From DATNBT01 sp964579765 (lineage in GTDB: Bacteria > Acidobacteriota > Vicinamibacteria > Vicinamibacterales > CAVVIG01), in assembly GCA_964579765.1 (NCBI GenBank), contig CAZOIK010000252.1, forward strand, positions 1 through 16,592: DNA of 16,592 nt. Reading direction: 5' to 3'. Below the pieces are notes generated by a model. It saw only the letters and a program-made list of their open reading frames with translations, made no database searches and was not told the DNA's origin. The translations under genes were made by a program, and so were the position numbers. Position 1 is the stretch's first letter; each line of letters starts with the position of its first letter. Below are positions 5,865 to 16,592 of this stretch, piece by piece.

Positions 5865-6101
5865 ATGGCTCACCATGTTCAAGATTGCCACTGGTCAGTG
5901 CCGACGCTGCTGATGCCGCGCCCGTACTGGTATTCGGCATGGGACGCGCCCTGGTCGTGCTGGAACGACCGCGACATCACGGTGCTCCAGTCGACCGACG
6001 GCTGCCAGAACTGCCCGCTGTTCCGCGAGCGGAGCATCCCGCACAGCGCCGAAGGCGCCATTCCGCCGAAAGGCGCGATTCCGCTGAGGGCGGTCGCCTG
6101 A
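5865..6101 (+). CDS. Small Cys/Trp-rich protein upstream of the oxidoreductase
   Basis: This is a 78-aa protein that I cannot assign to a named family. The ATG at 5865 is preceded by GAGGTGGAG. Residues 1-50 are dense in aromatic and metal-ligand side chains: HH at 3-4, Cys8-His9-Trp10, MPRPYWYSAWDAPWSCW (17-33, with Cys32), and a CQNC motif (Cys47, Cys50). Four Cys plus His suggest a Zn- or Fe-S-binding knuckle. There is no signal peptide, so it is probably cytoplasmic. The C-terminus carries an in-frame 18-base duplication giving EGAIPP and KGAIPL. The stop is 7 bases before the oxidoreductase ATG, which has no good ribosome binding site of its own, so the two are likely translationally coupled. 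It could be a redox or assembly partner of that enzyme, which is inference from linkage. Confidence 0.72.
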   Translation: MAHHVQDCHWSVPTLLMPRPYWYSAWDAPWSCWNDRDITVLQSTDGCQNCPLFRERSIPHSAEGAIPPKGAIPLRAVA

Positions 6102-6108
6102 GCGTTCC

Positions 6109-10611
<4,503 letters not shown>

Positions 10612-10635
<24 letters not shown>

Positions 10636-12477
10636 GAGATCGGCGAGCACCTTTTCAGCGAGGTGCAGCGGCCGGAGCATCGCCCGCTTCTTCTCCTGAT
10701 GCGACTGCATCCGCCGCAGGATGTCGTCGAGCGTGCGGACGGCGTCGCGGATGAACGGTCCCTTGTTGAGCATCACGCACTCGGCGCGCTCGGACATGGC
10801 GGCGTCGGTCACTTCGGCGCGCGACGGCATGCCGGTCTTCGCGAGCGACTCGAGCACCTGAGTCGCCCAGATCACGGGCGTGTGCGCCGCTTCGCAAATC
10901 CACAGAATCTCCTCCTGCACTTCCGCCATCCGCTCGAATCCGCACTCCACCGCCAGGTCGCCGCGCGCGATCATCACGCCGAACGGTCCACCCCGCATGC
11001 AGGCCAGCAGCAGCTTCGGCAGTTCGTCGAAGGCATGGCGCGTCTCGACCTTGAGGATCAGGCCCCGCCGGCCGGCGTCGAGCGCGGTCAGATGCCGCTG
11101 CAGGTTGAAGATGTCTTCGGCGTGGCGCACGAACGAGTAGCCGATGAGATCCGCGTGCTGTGCGATGAACGGCAGGTCGTGCTCGTCCTTCTCGGTCAGC
11201 GCGGACAGGCGCAGCCGCGTGTCCGGAAGGTTGACGCCCTTTCCGGCGCGCAGGCGGCTGCCGTGCGGCCGCGCCTGGGTGATGTCCACCGTCATTTGTT
11301 CGGGACCGACCGCCCGGATGATGCCGCCGATCTTCCCGTCGTCGAACCACACGCCTTCGCCGGGTCGGGCGTCGCGGAAGACCTCGGGGAGGGTGATGCC
11401 GATGCGCGCCGGCGTGAGTACGCGATCGTGCTCGTCACGCACGGCCTCGCGCCCCTCCACGGAGGGCAGGGTGAGCACGAGCGTGTCGCCCTTCTTCAGC
11501 AGCAGCGCCGACGGTGCCGGCGGAATGCGGACGAGGGTGCGCGTCTGGGTGCCGGCCGGCGTCTGGAATCGCAGCACCGTGCCCGAGACGATGTACGCCG
11601 TGCGATCGAGCTCGGCGACGATCGAGGCGCCGGCGAGCTCGCGGATGCGAAAGTGCCGCGAACGTCCCCGGGCATCGACGAAATCCACGGTGCCGCCCGC
11701 GTCCAGCCCGCCGGGCACGTCCGCGTCGAGCGTGAGCATGGCGTCGAGCGGCAGCGTCGCGGCGGAGCCGTCGCCGGGGCCGGCGAGAACGACGAGCGCG
11801 GGCATCGTCACCCGGCCGAAGACGTCGCGTGACGGCTTGATCTTGATCACTTCCGGACCGGGCCCGAGGTCGCCCGTGCGCAGCTTCGGCCCCGCGATGT
11901 CGAGCACCACCCGGCAGGCGCGCCGCAGATCGCGATTCGCGTGCCGCAGGTGGTCGATCAGCCGCTCCCACGTCGCCTGGTCGTCGTACGCGCAGTTGAT
12001 CCGCATGCAGTCCATCCCCGCCGACACGAGCTCGCGCACGAGCAGGTAGTCGTGCGCTGCTTCGCCCGGGATCGTGACCATGATGCGGACGCCGCGTCCG
12101 GCGGGCGCCGGCCCGAAGAGCGCCGTCGTGTGATCGGCAAGCAGATGTTCGCCGGTCTCCCTGGTCAGCGGCGCCGAGTCGAACGGCGCGTCCCATCCGA
12201 CGCCGTCGAGCAGGTGCAGGATCTTGAGCACCGACTCGAGGCCGTCGCGCACGTGCGAATCGGTCCGGCCGAGCGACGACAGCCCGTGCGAGGCGAGAAT
12301 CGGCTGCGCGTCCCGCAGGTCGTGCCGGCGCAGCGCGAGGTAGTGCAGCAGGTTGCGCGCGCTGGCGAGCTGGTCCTCGGGGATCGCGCCGAGATGCTCG
12401 CACTCGGCGTCGATGCGGGCCATCGACGCGTGGATGTCCCGCAGTTCAGTGATGAGTGGCGATAGCGGCGTAGCCAT
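10612..12477 (-). CDS. Pyruvate kinase-like protein with N-terminal extension
   Basis: This 621-aa protein has a pyruvate kinase barrel from about residue 130. Motifs are RIMVTIP...GMDCMRIN (131-161), LDIAGPKLRTG (192-202), GKGVNLPD (412-419), the catalytic K476-V-E478, ARGDLAVE (504-511, Asp507), WATQVLES (537-544) and PSRAEVTDAA (551-560). Pyruvate kinase makes pyruvate and ATP from PEP and ADP. Several features are unusual: a 130-residue helical N-terminal extension, a long B-domain region (about 203-370), VMLNKGP (568-574) in place of MLSGET, and no C-terminal regulatory domain. Lys198 in GPKLRTG is the residue associated with K+-independent enzymes. The ATG lies inside the preceding 70-aa gene (32-base overlap), so the two form an operon. 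It faces the oxidoreductase that consumes pyruvate. Activity is likely but not certain. Confidence 0.85.
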
Positions 12478-12658
12478 GGCGAATCACGTCCAGCTCGAGG
12501 AGCTTCATCGACCGTTCGACGCGGTGCCAGTCATCGAAGTGCTGGATGTGCACCAGTCTCGTGTCCAGCTCTTCACGCACGTCCCAGCCCGTGCTCGTCT
12601 CCTCGACGGCAAGACGGACGACATGTCCTTCGGAGTTGAACTGGTGGGCGAGGACCAT
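12446..12658 (-). CDS. Small hypothetical protein, coupled to the pyruvate kinase
   Basis: This 70-aa protein is not one I recognise. The start is well supported: AGGAGGTG lies 5 bases before the ATG at 12658. An in-frame N-terminal extension to 12706 has no such signal and is rejected. The sequence is MVLAHQFNSEGHVVRLAVEE, then a WDVREELDTRLVHIQHFDDWHRVERSMKLLE middle, suggesting two beta strands followed by helices. It has no Cys and no signal peptide. Its last 32 bases overlap the start of the pyruvate kinase gene in another frame, which indicates translational coupling. It is divergent from the 62-aa winged-helix-like gene across a palindrome, so that protein may control this operon. Function is unknown. 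Confidence 0.65.
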   Translation of the reverse strand: MVLAHQFNSEGHVVRLAVEETSTGWDVREELDTRLVHIQHFDDWHRVERSMKLLELDVIRHGYAAIATHH

Positions 12659-12725
12659 ACGGCACCTCCTGTGGCGGATTTCCGGGTTCGCCCTGATGGG
12701 AAGCAAGAGGCGTACGCGAACGCAG

Positions 12726-12739
12726 GCTCGAGCTCGAGC
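12726..12739. repeat. 14-bp palindrome GCTCGAGCTCGAGC
   Basis: This is a perfect palindrome built from CTCGAG units in the divergent spacer, in the leader of the minus-strand operon. It may be a secondary binding site, or simply low-complexity GC-rich sequence. Confidence 0.3.
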
Positions 12740-12749
12740 GTGTCGAGAA

Positions 12750-12765
12750 TTTACACGGGTGTAAA
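12750..12765. promoter_or_regulatory. Candidate operator TTTACAC-GG-GTGTAAA
   Basis: This is a perfect inverted repeat with 7-bp arms and a 2-base centre, AT-rich in an otherwise GC-rich setting. It lies between divergent genes, 49 bases before the ATG at 12815 and 91 bases before the ATG at 12658. The size and symmetry suit a dimeric helix-turn-helix regulator, and the product of the plus-strand gene is an obvious candidate. I saw no convincing -35/-10 pair nearby. Confidence 0.6.
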
Positions 12766-12814
12766 CACATTGTTATTCGTCCAGTACAGCGGGCGGCCAC
12801 ACTGGGTGGCGCCT

Positions 12815-13003
12815 ATGACCCTGGACGAAACGCTGGCGAGAATTCGGCGCGAGTTCCGGGAGATGCCGGACCTCAAGCTGACGCTGCCGCAGTTGCGGCG
12901 GCTCTGCAATCTGCCCGAGGCCGCGTGCGAAGCGGCGGTGGCAGCGCTGGTCGACAGCGGCGTCCTGCGCCGCGCCGGCAACGGACAGCTCACCGCGGCG
13001 TGA
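12815..13003 (+). CDS. Small winged-helix-like protein, putative regulator
   Basis: This is a 62-aa protein. The ATG at 12815 follows a weak GGGTGG by several bases. Helix 1 is about LDETLARIRREFREM (3-17). Then LTLPQLRRLCNLPEAACEAAVAALVDSGVLRRAGNGQL (24-59) reads as a helix-turn-helix followed by a wing. LPQLRRLCNLP would be the first HTH helix, EAACEAAVAALVDSGVL the recognition helix, and RRAGNGQL the hairpin. It is short for a stand-alone regulator, so it may act as a dimer or as a detached domain. It diverges from the 70-aa/pyruvate kinase operon across the TTTACAC palindrome, which suggests autoregulation. Its last 14 bases overlap the convergent secreted-protein gene. I assign the fold from pattern only. 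Confidence 0.65.
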   Translation: MTLDETLARIRREFREMPDLKLTLPQLRRLCNLPEAACEAAVAALVDSGVLRRAGNGQLTAA

Positions 13004-13820
13004 AGTGGTTGTTCTCCTCGCAGATGAACTCGATGATGTCCTCGTCGGGCATCAGCGTCTGCTGGTGCCGCACGGTCCACGGCTTCGTGTACGCCTTCGG
13101 ATCGTCCACCGTGATGTCGATGTTCATGTGGCCGAAGTCCGGGCGCGTGAACCGCTCGATCATCTTCGCCTGATCGGTCATCGGCGTCCCGACGATGTCG
13201 AGCCATCCGTCGTCTCTGAAGTTGTTGCTCTCGACGACGAGCGTGTCGCCTTCCCAATGGCCTGAGGAATAGCCGTAGTAGTACGGCTGCGGATCGCCGA
13301 GCTTCGGCAGCGGCCGGCCGTCGAGATAGATCTGCCGCAGCCCCGCGCTCGCTTCATACAGGACGACGAGCAGCTTCGGCGTCTGGACGAACTTGCGGGG
13401 GAAGCCCTGCGTCCAGAATTGCATCAGCCCCATCGGCAGACACGACGCTTCCGGGTTGTCCTTGCTGTTGCGCGCCACGTGCTTCGCCAGCAGATCCTTC
13501 GCGTACGGCGTCAGCGGCAGTCCGCCCGGAAATGCCGCCTGCACGTCGCGAAACTCCGCGGGCGGCGGCGCACCGGGCACGGGCGGCGGCGGCGGCGCGC
13601 CGCCACGCCGGCCAGGCGGCGTCGGATACACGCCGCGCCAGGTGCCCGAGAAATCCGGCTTCCCGTCAGGCGTGCGCGGCGTCGGCGCGGTAAGGTTGGG
13701 CTTGCCGTCGGGCCCGAGCGGTGTGGGCAGCGCGCGGTAGGGCGGCCACTGCGCCGAGACGGCTATCGAGAAGGCCGCGCAGAGTGTTGCGGCGGCCGCG
13801 ACTTTTGCGACGAATTTCAT
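12990..13820 (-). CDS. Secreted protein of an Acidobacteria-type paralog family, copy 1
   Basis: This is a 276-aa protein. I chose the ATG at 13820 over the one at 13829, because the latter lies inside the -10 element of a good promoter. A signal peptide (1-23) ends AVSA. The mature part opens with a Pro/Gly-rich segment containing DGKPNL and DGKPDFSGTW (53-61) and a poly-Pro loop (76-87). The conserved body has FPGGLPLTPYA, CLPMGLMQF (127-135), LYEASAGLRQIYLDGR, GHWEGDTLVVES (187-198), GWLDIVGTPMTD and DDPKAYTKPWTV (239-250). It ends EFICEENNHF. Proteins with these signatures are abundant in Acidobacteria genomes and have no known function. It is about equally long as, and clearly homologous to, the gene at 14323-15174. 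It is probably periplasmic. Confidence 0.85.
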   Translation of the reverse strand: MKFVAKVAAAATLCAAFSIAVSAQWPPYRALPTPLGPDGKPNLTAPTPRTPDGKPDFSGTWRGVYPTPPGRRGGAPPPPPVPGAPPPAEFRDVQAAFPGGLPLTPYAKDLLAKHVARNSKDNPEASCLPMGLMQFWTQGFPRKFVQTPKLLVVLYEASAGLRQIYLDGRPLPKLGDPQPYYYGYSSGHWEGDTLVVESNNFRDDGWLDIVGTPMTDQAKMIERFTRPDFGHMNIDITVDDPKAYTKPWTVRHQQTLMPDEDIIEFICEENNHFTPR

Positions 13821-13827
13821 GTCGTGC

Positions 13828-13855
13828 ATTATGGCGTCCGCCTGAGGGTTGTCAA
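13828..13855 (-). promoter_or_regulatory. Sigma-70 promoter TTGACA-N16-CATAAT, apparently leaderless
   Basis: On the minus strand a perfect -35 (13850-13855) and a 5/6 -10 (13828-13833) are separated by 16 bases. The ATG at 13820 begins 8 bases after the -10, which is where transcription should start. No Shine-Dalgarno is present, so the mRNA is predicted to be leaderless. Confidence 0.7.
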
Positions 13856-13858
13856 GGT

Positions 13859-13864
13859 TATGAT
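13859..13864 (+). promoter_or_regulatory. -10 element TATGAT for DUF6152 paralog 4, apparently leaderless
   Basis: TATGAT matches TATAAT at 5 of 6 bases and ends 6 bases before the ATG at 13871. The bases between are GTCCCC, with no Shine-Dalgarno. No good -35 was found. The element lies 3 bases from the -35 of the divergent promoter, so the two promoters probably compete. Confidence 0.5.
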
Positions 13865-13870
13865 GTCCCC

Positions 13871-14281
13871 ATGAAATCGAGTGCTGTTGCCGCTCTGGCC
13901 GCCGGCCTCATGCTGCTGTCGTCGTTGCCCGCCGCCGCGCACCATTCGTTCGCCGCCGAGTACGACGCGAAGAAGAGCATCAAGGTCACCGGTGAAGTCG
14001 TTCGACTCGAGTGGACGAACCCTCACGCGCGCGTCGTGGTCTCGGGACCGGACGAGAACGGCGTCACCAAGGAGTGGGACTTCGAGCTCGGGCCGCCGAC
14101 CACGCTGATGCGCCGCGGGTGGAACCGCAATTCGCTCAAGCCGGGCAACGTGATCACCGTCGAAGGCTTCCGCTCGAAGGACGAGCCGTCCACGGCCAAC
14201 GCGCGGACGGTCAAGCTCTCGGACGGCCGGCAGGTGTTCGCCGGCTCGTCGTTCGACACGCAGAGTTCGTCCACTCCGTAA
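13871..14281 (+). CDS. Secreted DUF6152-like protein, paralog 4
   Basis: This 136-aa protein has a signal peptide (1-23) ending PAAA and a predicted mature start HHSFAAEYDAKK. The core follows the family: VTGEVVRLEWTNPHARVVVSGPDENG (39-64), TTLMRRGWNRNSLKPGNVITVEG (77-99), then TANARTVKLSDGRQVFAGSS. It is closest in layout to paralogs 2 and 3, which lie about 9 kb away. Unlike them it has no ribosome binding site and seems to be read from a leaderless transcript. It sits between the two large secreted-protein paralogs, divergent from one and convergent with the other, which hints at a shared exported process. Function is unknown. Confidence 0.87.
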   Translation: MKSSAVAALAAGLMLLSSLPAAAHHSFAAEYDAKKSIKVTGEVVRLEWTNPHARVVVSGPDENGVTKEWDFELGPPTTLMRRGWNRNSLKPGNVITVEGFRSKDEPSTANARTVKLSDGRQVFAGSSFDTQSSSTP

Positions 14282-14300
14282 TCGATCGCTCTGATGCGCG

Positions 14301-14326
14301 GGGCGGGCGTTTCAGGCCCGCCCTAC
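14301..14326 (+). terminator. Hairpin with T-run, related to the dispersed repeat
   Basis: The arms GGGCGGGC (14301-14308) and GCCCGCCC (14316-14323) enclose GTTTCAG. TAC and TTTT follow on the plus strand, making an intrinsic terminator for paralog 4. On the minus strand it begins GTAGGGCGGGC, and its TAG (14323-14325) is the stop codon of the convergent secreted-protein gene. That is the arrangement seen at 1602 and 4769. Confidence 0.65.
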
Positions 14327-15174
14327 TTTTGTCTTGCCAAGTACGGCTTGAACTGATCGTTTTCATTGCAGATGAATTCGATCAGCTCGCTGTCCAGCAG
14401 AATCCGCTGATTCACCCGGACGGTCCACGGCTTCGTGTAGGCCTTCGGATCGTCGATGGTCACGTCGATTTCGACCGTGCCGAACGTCGGCCGGCGGAAG
14501 CGTTCGGTGAGCTTTGCCGCGTCGGTGAGTGGATGCCCGATGACGTCGAGCCAGCCGCCGTCACGCAGGCCGGTCGTCTCGACGACGAGCGTGTCGCCCT
14601 CCCAGTGGCCGGCCGAGTAGCCATACCACCACGGCGTCGGATCGTTGTCGGGGAGTGATCTGCCGTCGAGAAAGATCTGCCGCAGGCCGTAGTTCGCTTC
14701 GTAGACGATCAGCAGCTCGGTCGGCGTCTGGATCATCTTGCGCGGTTGCCCGTGGTTGTGAAACTGCATCAGGCCCATCGGCAGGCACTGCGCGTCGGGA
14801 TTGTCCTTGTCGTTGGCTGCGCGCCGCTCCTTCAGCAGCTCCGCCGCCCATGGCCGCATCGGCAGGCCGCCGGGATAGTTCGCGCCGACATCCCGAAACG
14901 TCGTGACAGGCGGGCCCTGCGTGAACGTCACCGGCGGACCGTGAAACACGCCGCCACCGGCCGGGCCGAGCTGCCCGTCTCCGCGAATCCAGATGCCGGA
15001 GAAATCGGGCTTGCCGTCGGCGGTCCGCGGCGCCGGCCCCGCAAGATTCGCCGAGCCGTCGGGATTCTTCGGCACGCCGGGCGTCGGATGCGCCGGCCAC
15101 TGCGCCGAAAGCGAGACGGCCAGGGACGCCGCGAGAGCGATTGCGACGGACAGACGGAACAACGTCTTCACCAT
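14323..15174 (-). CDS. Secreted protein of an Acidobacteria-type paralog family, copy 2
   Basis: This 283-aa protein starts at the ATG at 15174; GAAGG lies 8 bases upstream and the signal peptide (1-24, ending SLSA) begins at once. An ATG at 15192 would add only MPKADP. The mature part has PAPRTADGKPDFSGIW (47-62), a Gly/Pro-rich stretch (66-90), FRDVGANYPGGLPMRPWA, CLPMGLMQF (130-138), YEANYGLRQIFLDGR, GHWEGDTLVVET (189-200), GWLDVIGHPLTD and DDPKAYTKPWTV (241-252). It ends EFICNENDQFKPY. The order and spacing of these blocks match copy 1 at 12990-13820. Each copy has a single Cys in CLPMGLMQF and one near the C-terminus, which could pair in the periplasm. Function is unknown. It is divergent from the Ig-like gene. 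Confidence 0.87.
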   Translation of the reverse strand: MVKTLFRLSVAIALAASLAVSLSAQWPAHPTPGVPKNPDGSANLAGPAPRTADGKPDFSGIWIRGDGQLGPAGGGVFHGPPVTFTQGPPVTTFRDVGANYPGGLPMRPWAAELLKERRAANDKDNPDAQCLPMGLMQFHNHGQPRKMIQTPTELLIVYEANYGLRQIFLDGRSLPDNDPTPWWYGYSAGHWEGDTLVVETTGLRDGGWLDVIGHPLTDAAKLTERFRRPTFGTVEIDVTIDDPKAYTKPWTVRVNQRILLDSELIEFICNENDQFKPYLARQK

Positions 15175-15204
15175 GGGATCGGCCTTCGGCATTCTCGCAC
15201 AAGG

Positions 15205-15210
15205 TAAGAT
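15205..15210 (+). promoter_or_regulatory. Possible -10 TAAGAT for the Ig-like gene, leaderless layout
   Basis: TAAGAT matches the -10 consensus at 4 of 6 bases and ends 6 bases before the ATG at 15217. That is the same spacing as at 13859-13871, again with no Shine-Dalgarno. No convincing -35 was found, so this is weak. Confidence 0.3.
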
Positions 15211-15216
15211 CCCGCG

Positions 15217-16592
15217 ATGCGATGGCGCACGGTCGGCGTCGTGGCGGCGCTCGCCGTGAGCGCGGGCGCGCTCGCCGCTGAGGTCGGCACCAGGCCGTCC
15301 GCGGACCAGCTGCTGCTGTTCCCGACGACGCTCACGATGGGCGCCCGCGGCCAGCGCACGGTGATGGCCGCGACGCGATCGGGCAAGATACCGCCGCGCG
15401 TCGAGTGGTCGCTCAGCAATCCGGCGCTGGCCACCTTGTCGCCGCACGGCGCCGCGGTCGATCTCAAGGCACTCGCGCCCGGGCGCCTCGAGCTCACCGC
15501 GCGCGTGAACGGACGCACTGCCACCGCCGGGATCACGATCACCGACGATCCCGATCTCCGCTTCGGCAGCGTCCGCTGGTCGCTGTCGCGCCTCCGCGGC
15601 CTGACGCCACGCCCGCTGCTCGACGCGTCGCGCGTGGACGACGACGGCGCGGAGCTGTTCGCCGTGGACGCCGATCCCATGGGCCGCTTCTCCGTCGTCC
15701 GTGCGCTCGCGGCGACCGGCATGCTCCTCTGGCAGAGCACGGTGCGCGGCGCGCCGTGGGCGGGCGATCGCTTCGGCGGCCTGCTGGCGCGCCTCGGGCC
15801 GCTCGACCAGCCGTCGCGCGCGCTGGCACGCGTCGATCGCCCGGGCAGCAGGGTGCCGTCATGGCGCTATCGCGCGCGCGGCGATCTCGAAGACTTCGCC
15901 GAGGCCGACGACGGGACGATTTTCCTCGTCGAGCACACGCGGCGGCGGCTGACCGGCTCGCGCGACGAGGACGGGCGCATCGTCGTCCTCGACGGCAGGA
16001 CGGGCGTCGAGGTCGGCCACTACACCTTGCCGGCGTCCACGTGGCAGGCGAGCGGGAACTGCGCGCCGAAGGGCGCGTCGTTCAAGCGCCCGTCGGAGCT
16101 CGGCTCGCTCGGCGAAGGCGCGAACGGCTCTGTTTACGCGCAGCTGCTGCAGGTGCACGACACCTGGACGCGCGTCTGCGAGCACGGCCGTCCAGCGCTC
16201 GGCCGTGGACGCTTTTCCGTGTCGCGCGAGCTGCAGCTCGTCCGCCTCACACGCACGGGCTGGACGCCGGTGCGCACGTTGTGGCGCGGCGACGTCAACG
16301 GCACCGACACGGCGGATCGGCTGCACGCGATCGAAGACGTCGCACCCGGGCCGATTGTCGAGCTGAAGTCGGGCGAACTGCTCGCCCTGCGCACGCACGT
16401 CACGCTCGACGCAGGCGGCCGGCCCGCCGCGCGCCTCCACGTGTCGCGCATCGTGCGCGGCGACGTGGTGAAAGACGTCGTGCACGCCGGCACGCCAACG
16501 CGAACCGCGTCGAGCTGGCGCGTGCTCGTGGACGGGCAGACCACGCCGTGGGTCTACGTCGCGGACGGCGCGACGATGCAGGCGATGGACCT
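15217..16592 (+). CDS. Secreted Ig-like and beta-propeller protein, 3'-truncated
   Basis: The frame is open from the ATG at 15217 to the window end (458 codons), so the C-terminus is missing. Residues 1-21 form a signal peptide (VVAALAVSAGALAA). Residues about 28-108 look like a bacterial Ig-like (BIG2-type) domain: LLLFPTTLTMGARGQ, VEWSLSNPALATLSP, then LAPGRLELTARVNG and TAGITITDD. From about 113 on there are beta-rich repeats of propeller type, such as AELFAVDADPMGRFSVVRAL, TGMLLWQSTV and GRIVVLDGRTGVEVGHYTLPA (253-273). These resemble PQQ-like or WD-type blades without clear cofactor residues. Two Cys (282, 321) are present. It is probably a periplasmic or surface protein; substrate and role are unknown. 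The Ig-like reading is firmer than the propeller. Confidence 0.82.
   Translation, partial: MRWRTVGVVAALAVSAGALAAEVGTRPSADQLLLFPTTLTMGARGQRTVMAATRSGKIPPRVEWSLSNPALATLSPHGAAVDLKALAPGRLELTARVNGRTATAGITITDDPDLRFGSVRWSLSRLRGLTPRPLLDASRVDDDGAELFAVDADPMGRFSVVRALAATGMLLWQSTVRGAPWAGDRFGGLLARLGPLDQPSRALARVDRPGSRVPSWRYRARGDLEDFAEADDGTIFLVEHTRRRLTGSRDEDGRIVVLDGRTGVEVGHYTLPASTWQASGNCAPKGASFKRPSELGSLGEGANGSVYAQLLQVHDTWTRVCEHGRPALGRGRFSVSRELQLVRLTRTGWTPVRTLWRGDVNGTDTADRLHAIEDVAPGPIVELKSGELLALRTHVTLDAGGRPAARLHVSRIVRGDVVKDVVHAGTPTRTASSWRVLVDGQTTPWVYVADGATMQAMD

Noticed and set aside
12353..12814. N-terminal extension of the winged-helix-like gene
   Set aside because: It would run antisense through the kinase start and the 70-aa gene and across the operator palindrome, with no protein-like composition.

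Overview
The window is GC-rich bacterial chromosome with short spacers and many antisense shadow ORFs. It looks like Acidobacteriota, probably the Vicinamibacteria. The grounds are four DUF6152-like secreted proteins with the HHSFAA motif, two secreted proteins with the DGKPDFSG / GHWEGDTLVVE / DDPKAYTKPWTV signature, a PQQ-type dehydrogenase and a secreted Ig-like protein. This placement comes from recognised families, not from a marker gene. There are no rRNA or tRNA genes, insertion sequences, phage genes or CRISPR array.

Layout. 1-2653: the 3' part of a PQQ-binding propeller dehydrogenase and a secreted NTF2-like (DUF8021-like) protein, separated by a back-to-back pair of hairpin repeats. 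2614-3165: an unrecognised helical protein on the minus strand. 3392-4759: three consecutive DUF6152 genes, two of them preceded by simple-sequence repeats that run up to the Shine-Dalgarno. 4788-5663: a double-domain universal stress protein on the minus strand. It is divergent from a two-gene unit (5865-10635) made of a 78-aa Cys/Trp-rich protein and a very long single-chain pyruvate:ferredoxin (2-oxoacid) oxidoreductase. A sigma-54-like -24/-12 element sits 29 bp before this unit. 10612-12658 (minus): a 70-aa protein whose end overlaps the start of an unusual pyruvate kinase, which converges on the oxidoreductase. 12815-13003: a 62-aa winged-helix-like protein, divergent across a perfect TTTACAC/GTGTAAA palindrome. 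12990-15174: the two paralogous secreted proteins alternating with a fourth DUF6152 gene. 15217-end: a secreted Ig-like plus propeller protein that runs off the window.

How the genes fit together. The central block concerns the pyruvate node: pyruvate kinase makes pyruvate, the oxidoreductase converts it to acetyl-CoA and reduced ferredoxin, and a stress protein shares the control region. The flanks encode exported proteins, probably periplasmic, around a quinoprotein dehydrogenase. The most unusual signals are the small Cys-rich protein coupled to the oxidoreductase, hairpin repeats whose conserved TAG is the stop codon of the adjacent gene (three cases), simple-sequence repeats before two DUF6152 genes, apparently leaderless divergent promoters near 13.8 kb, and predicted mature His-His N-termini in all four DUF6152 paralogs.
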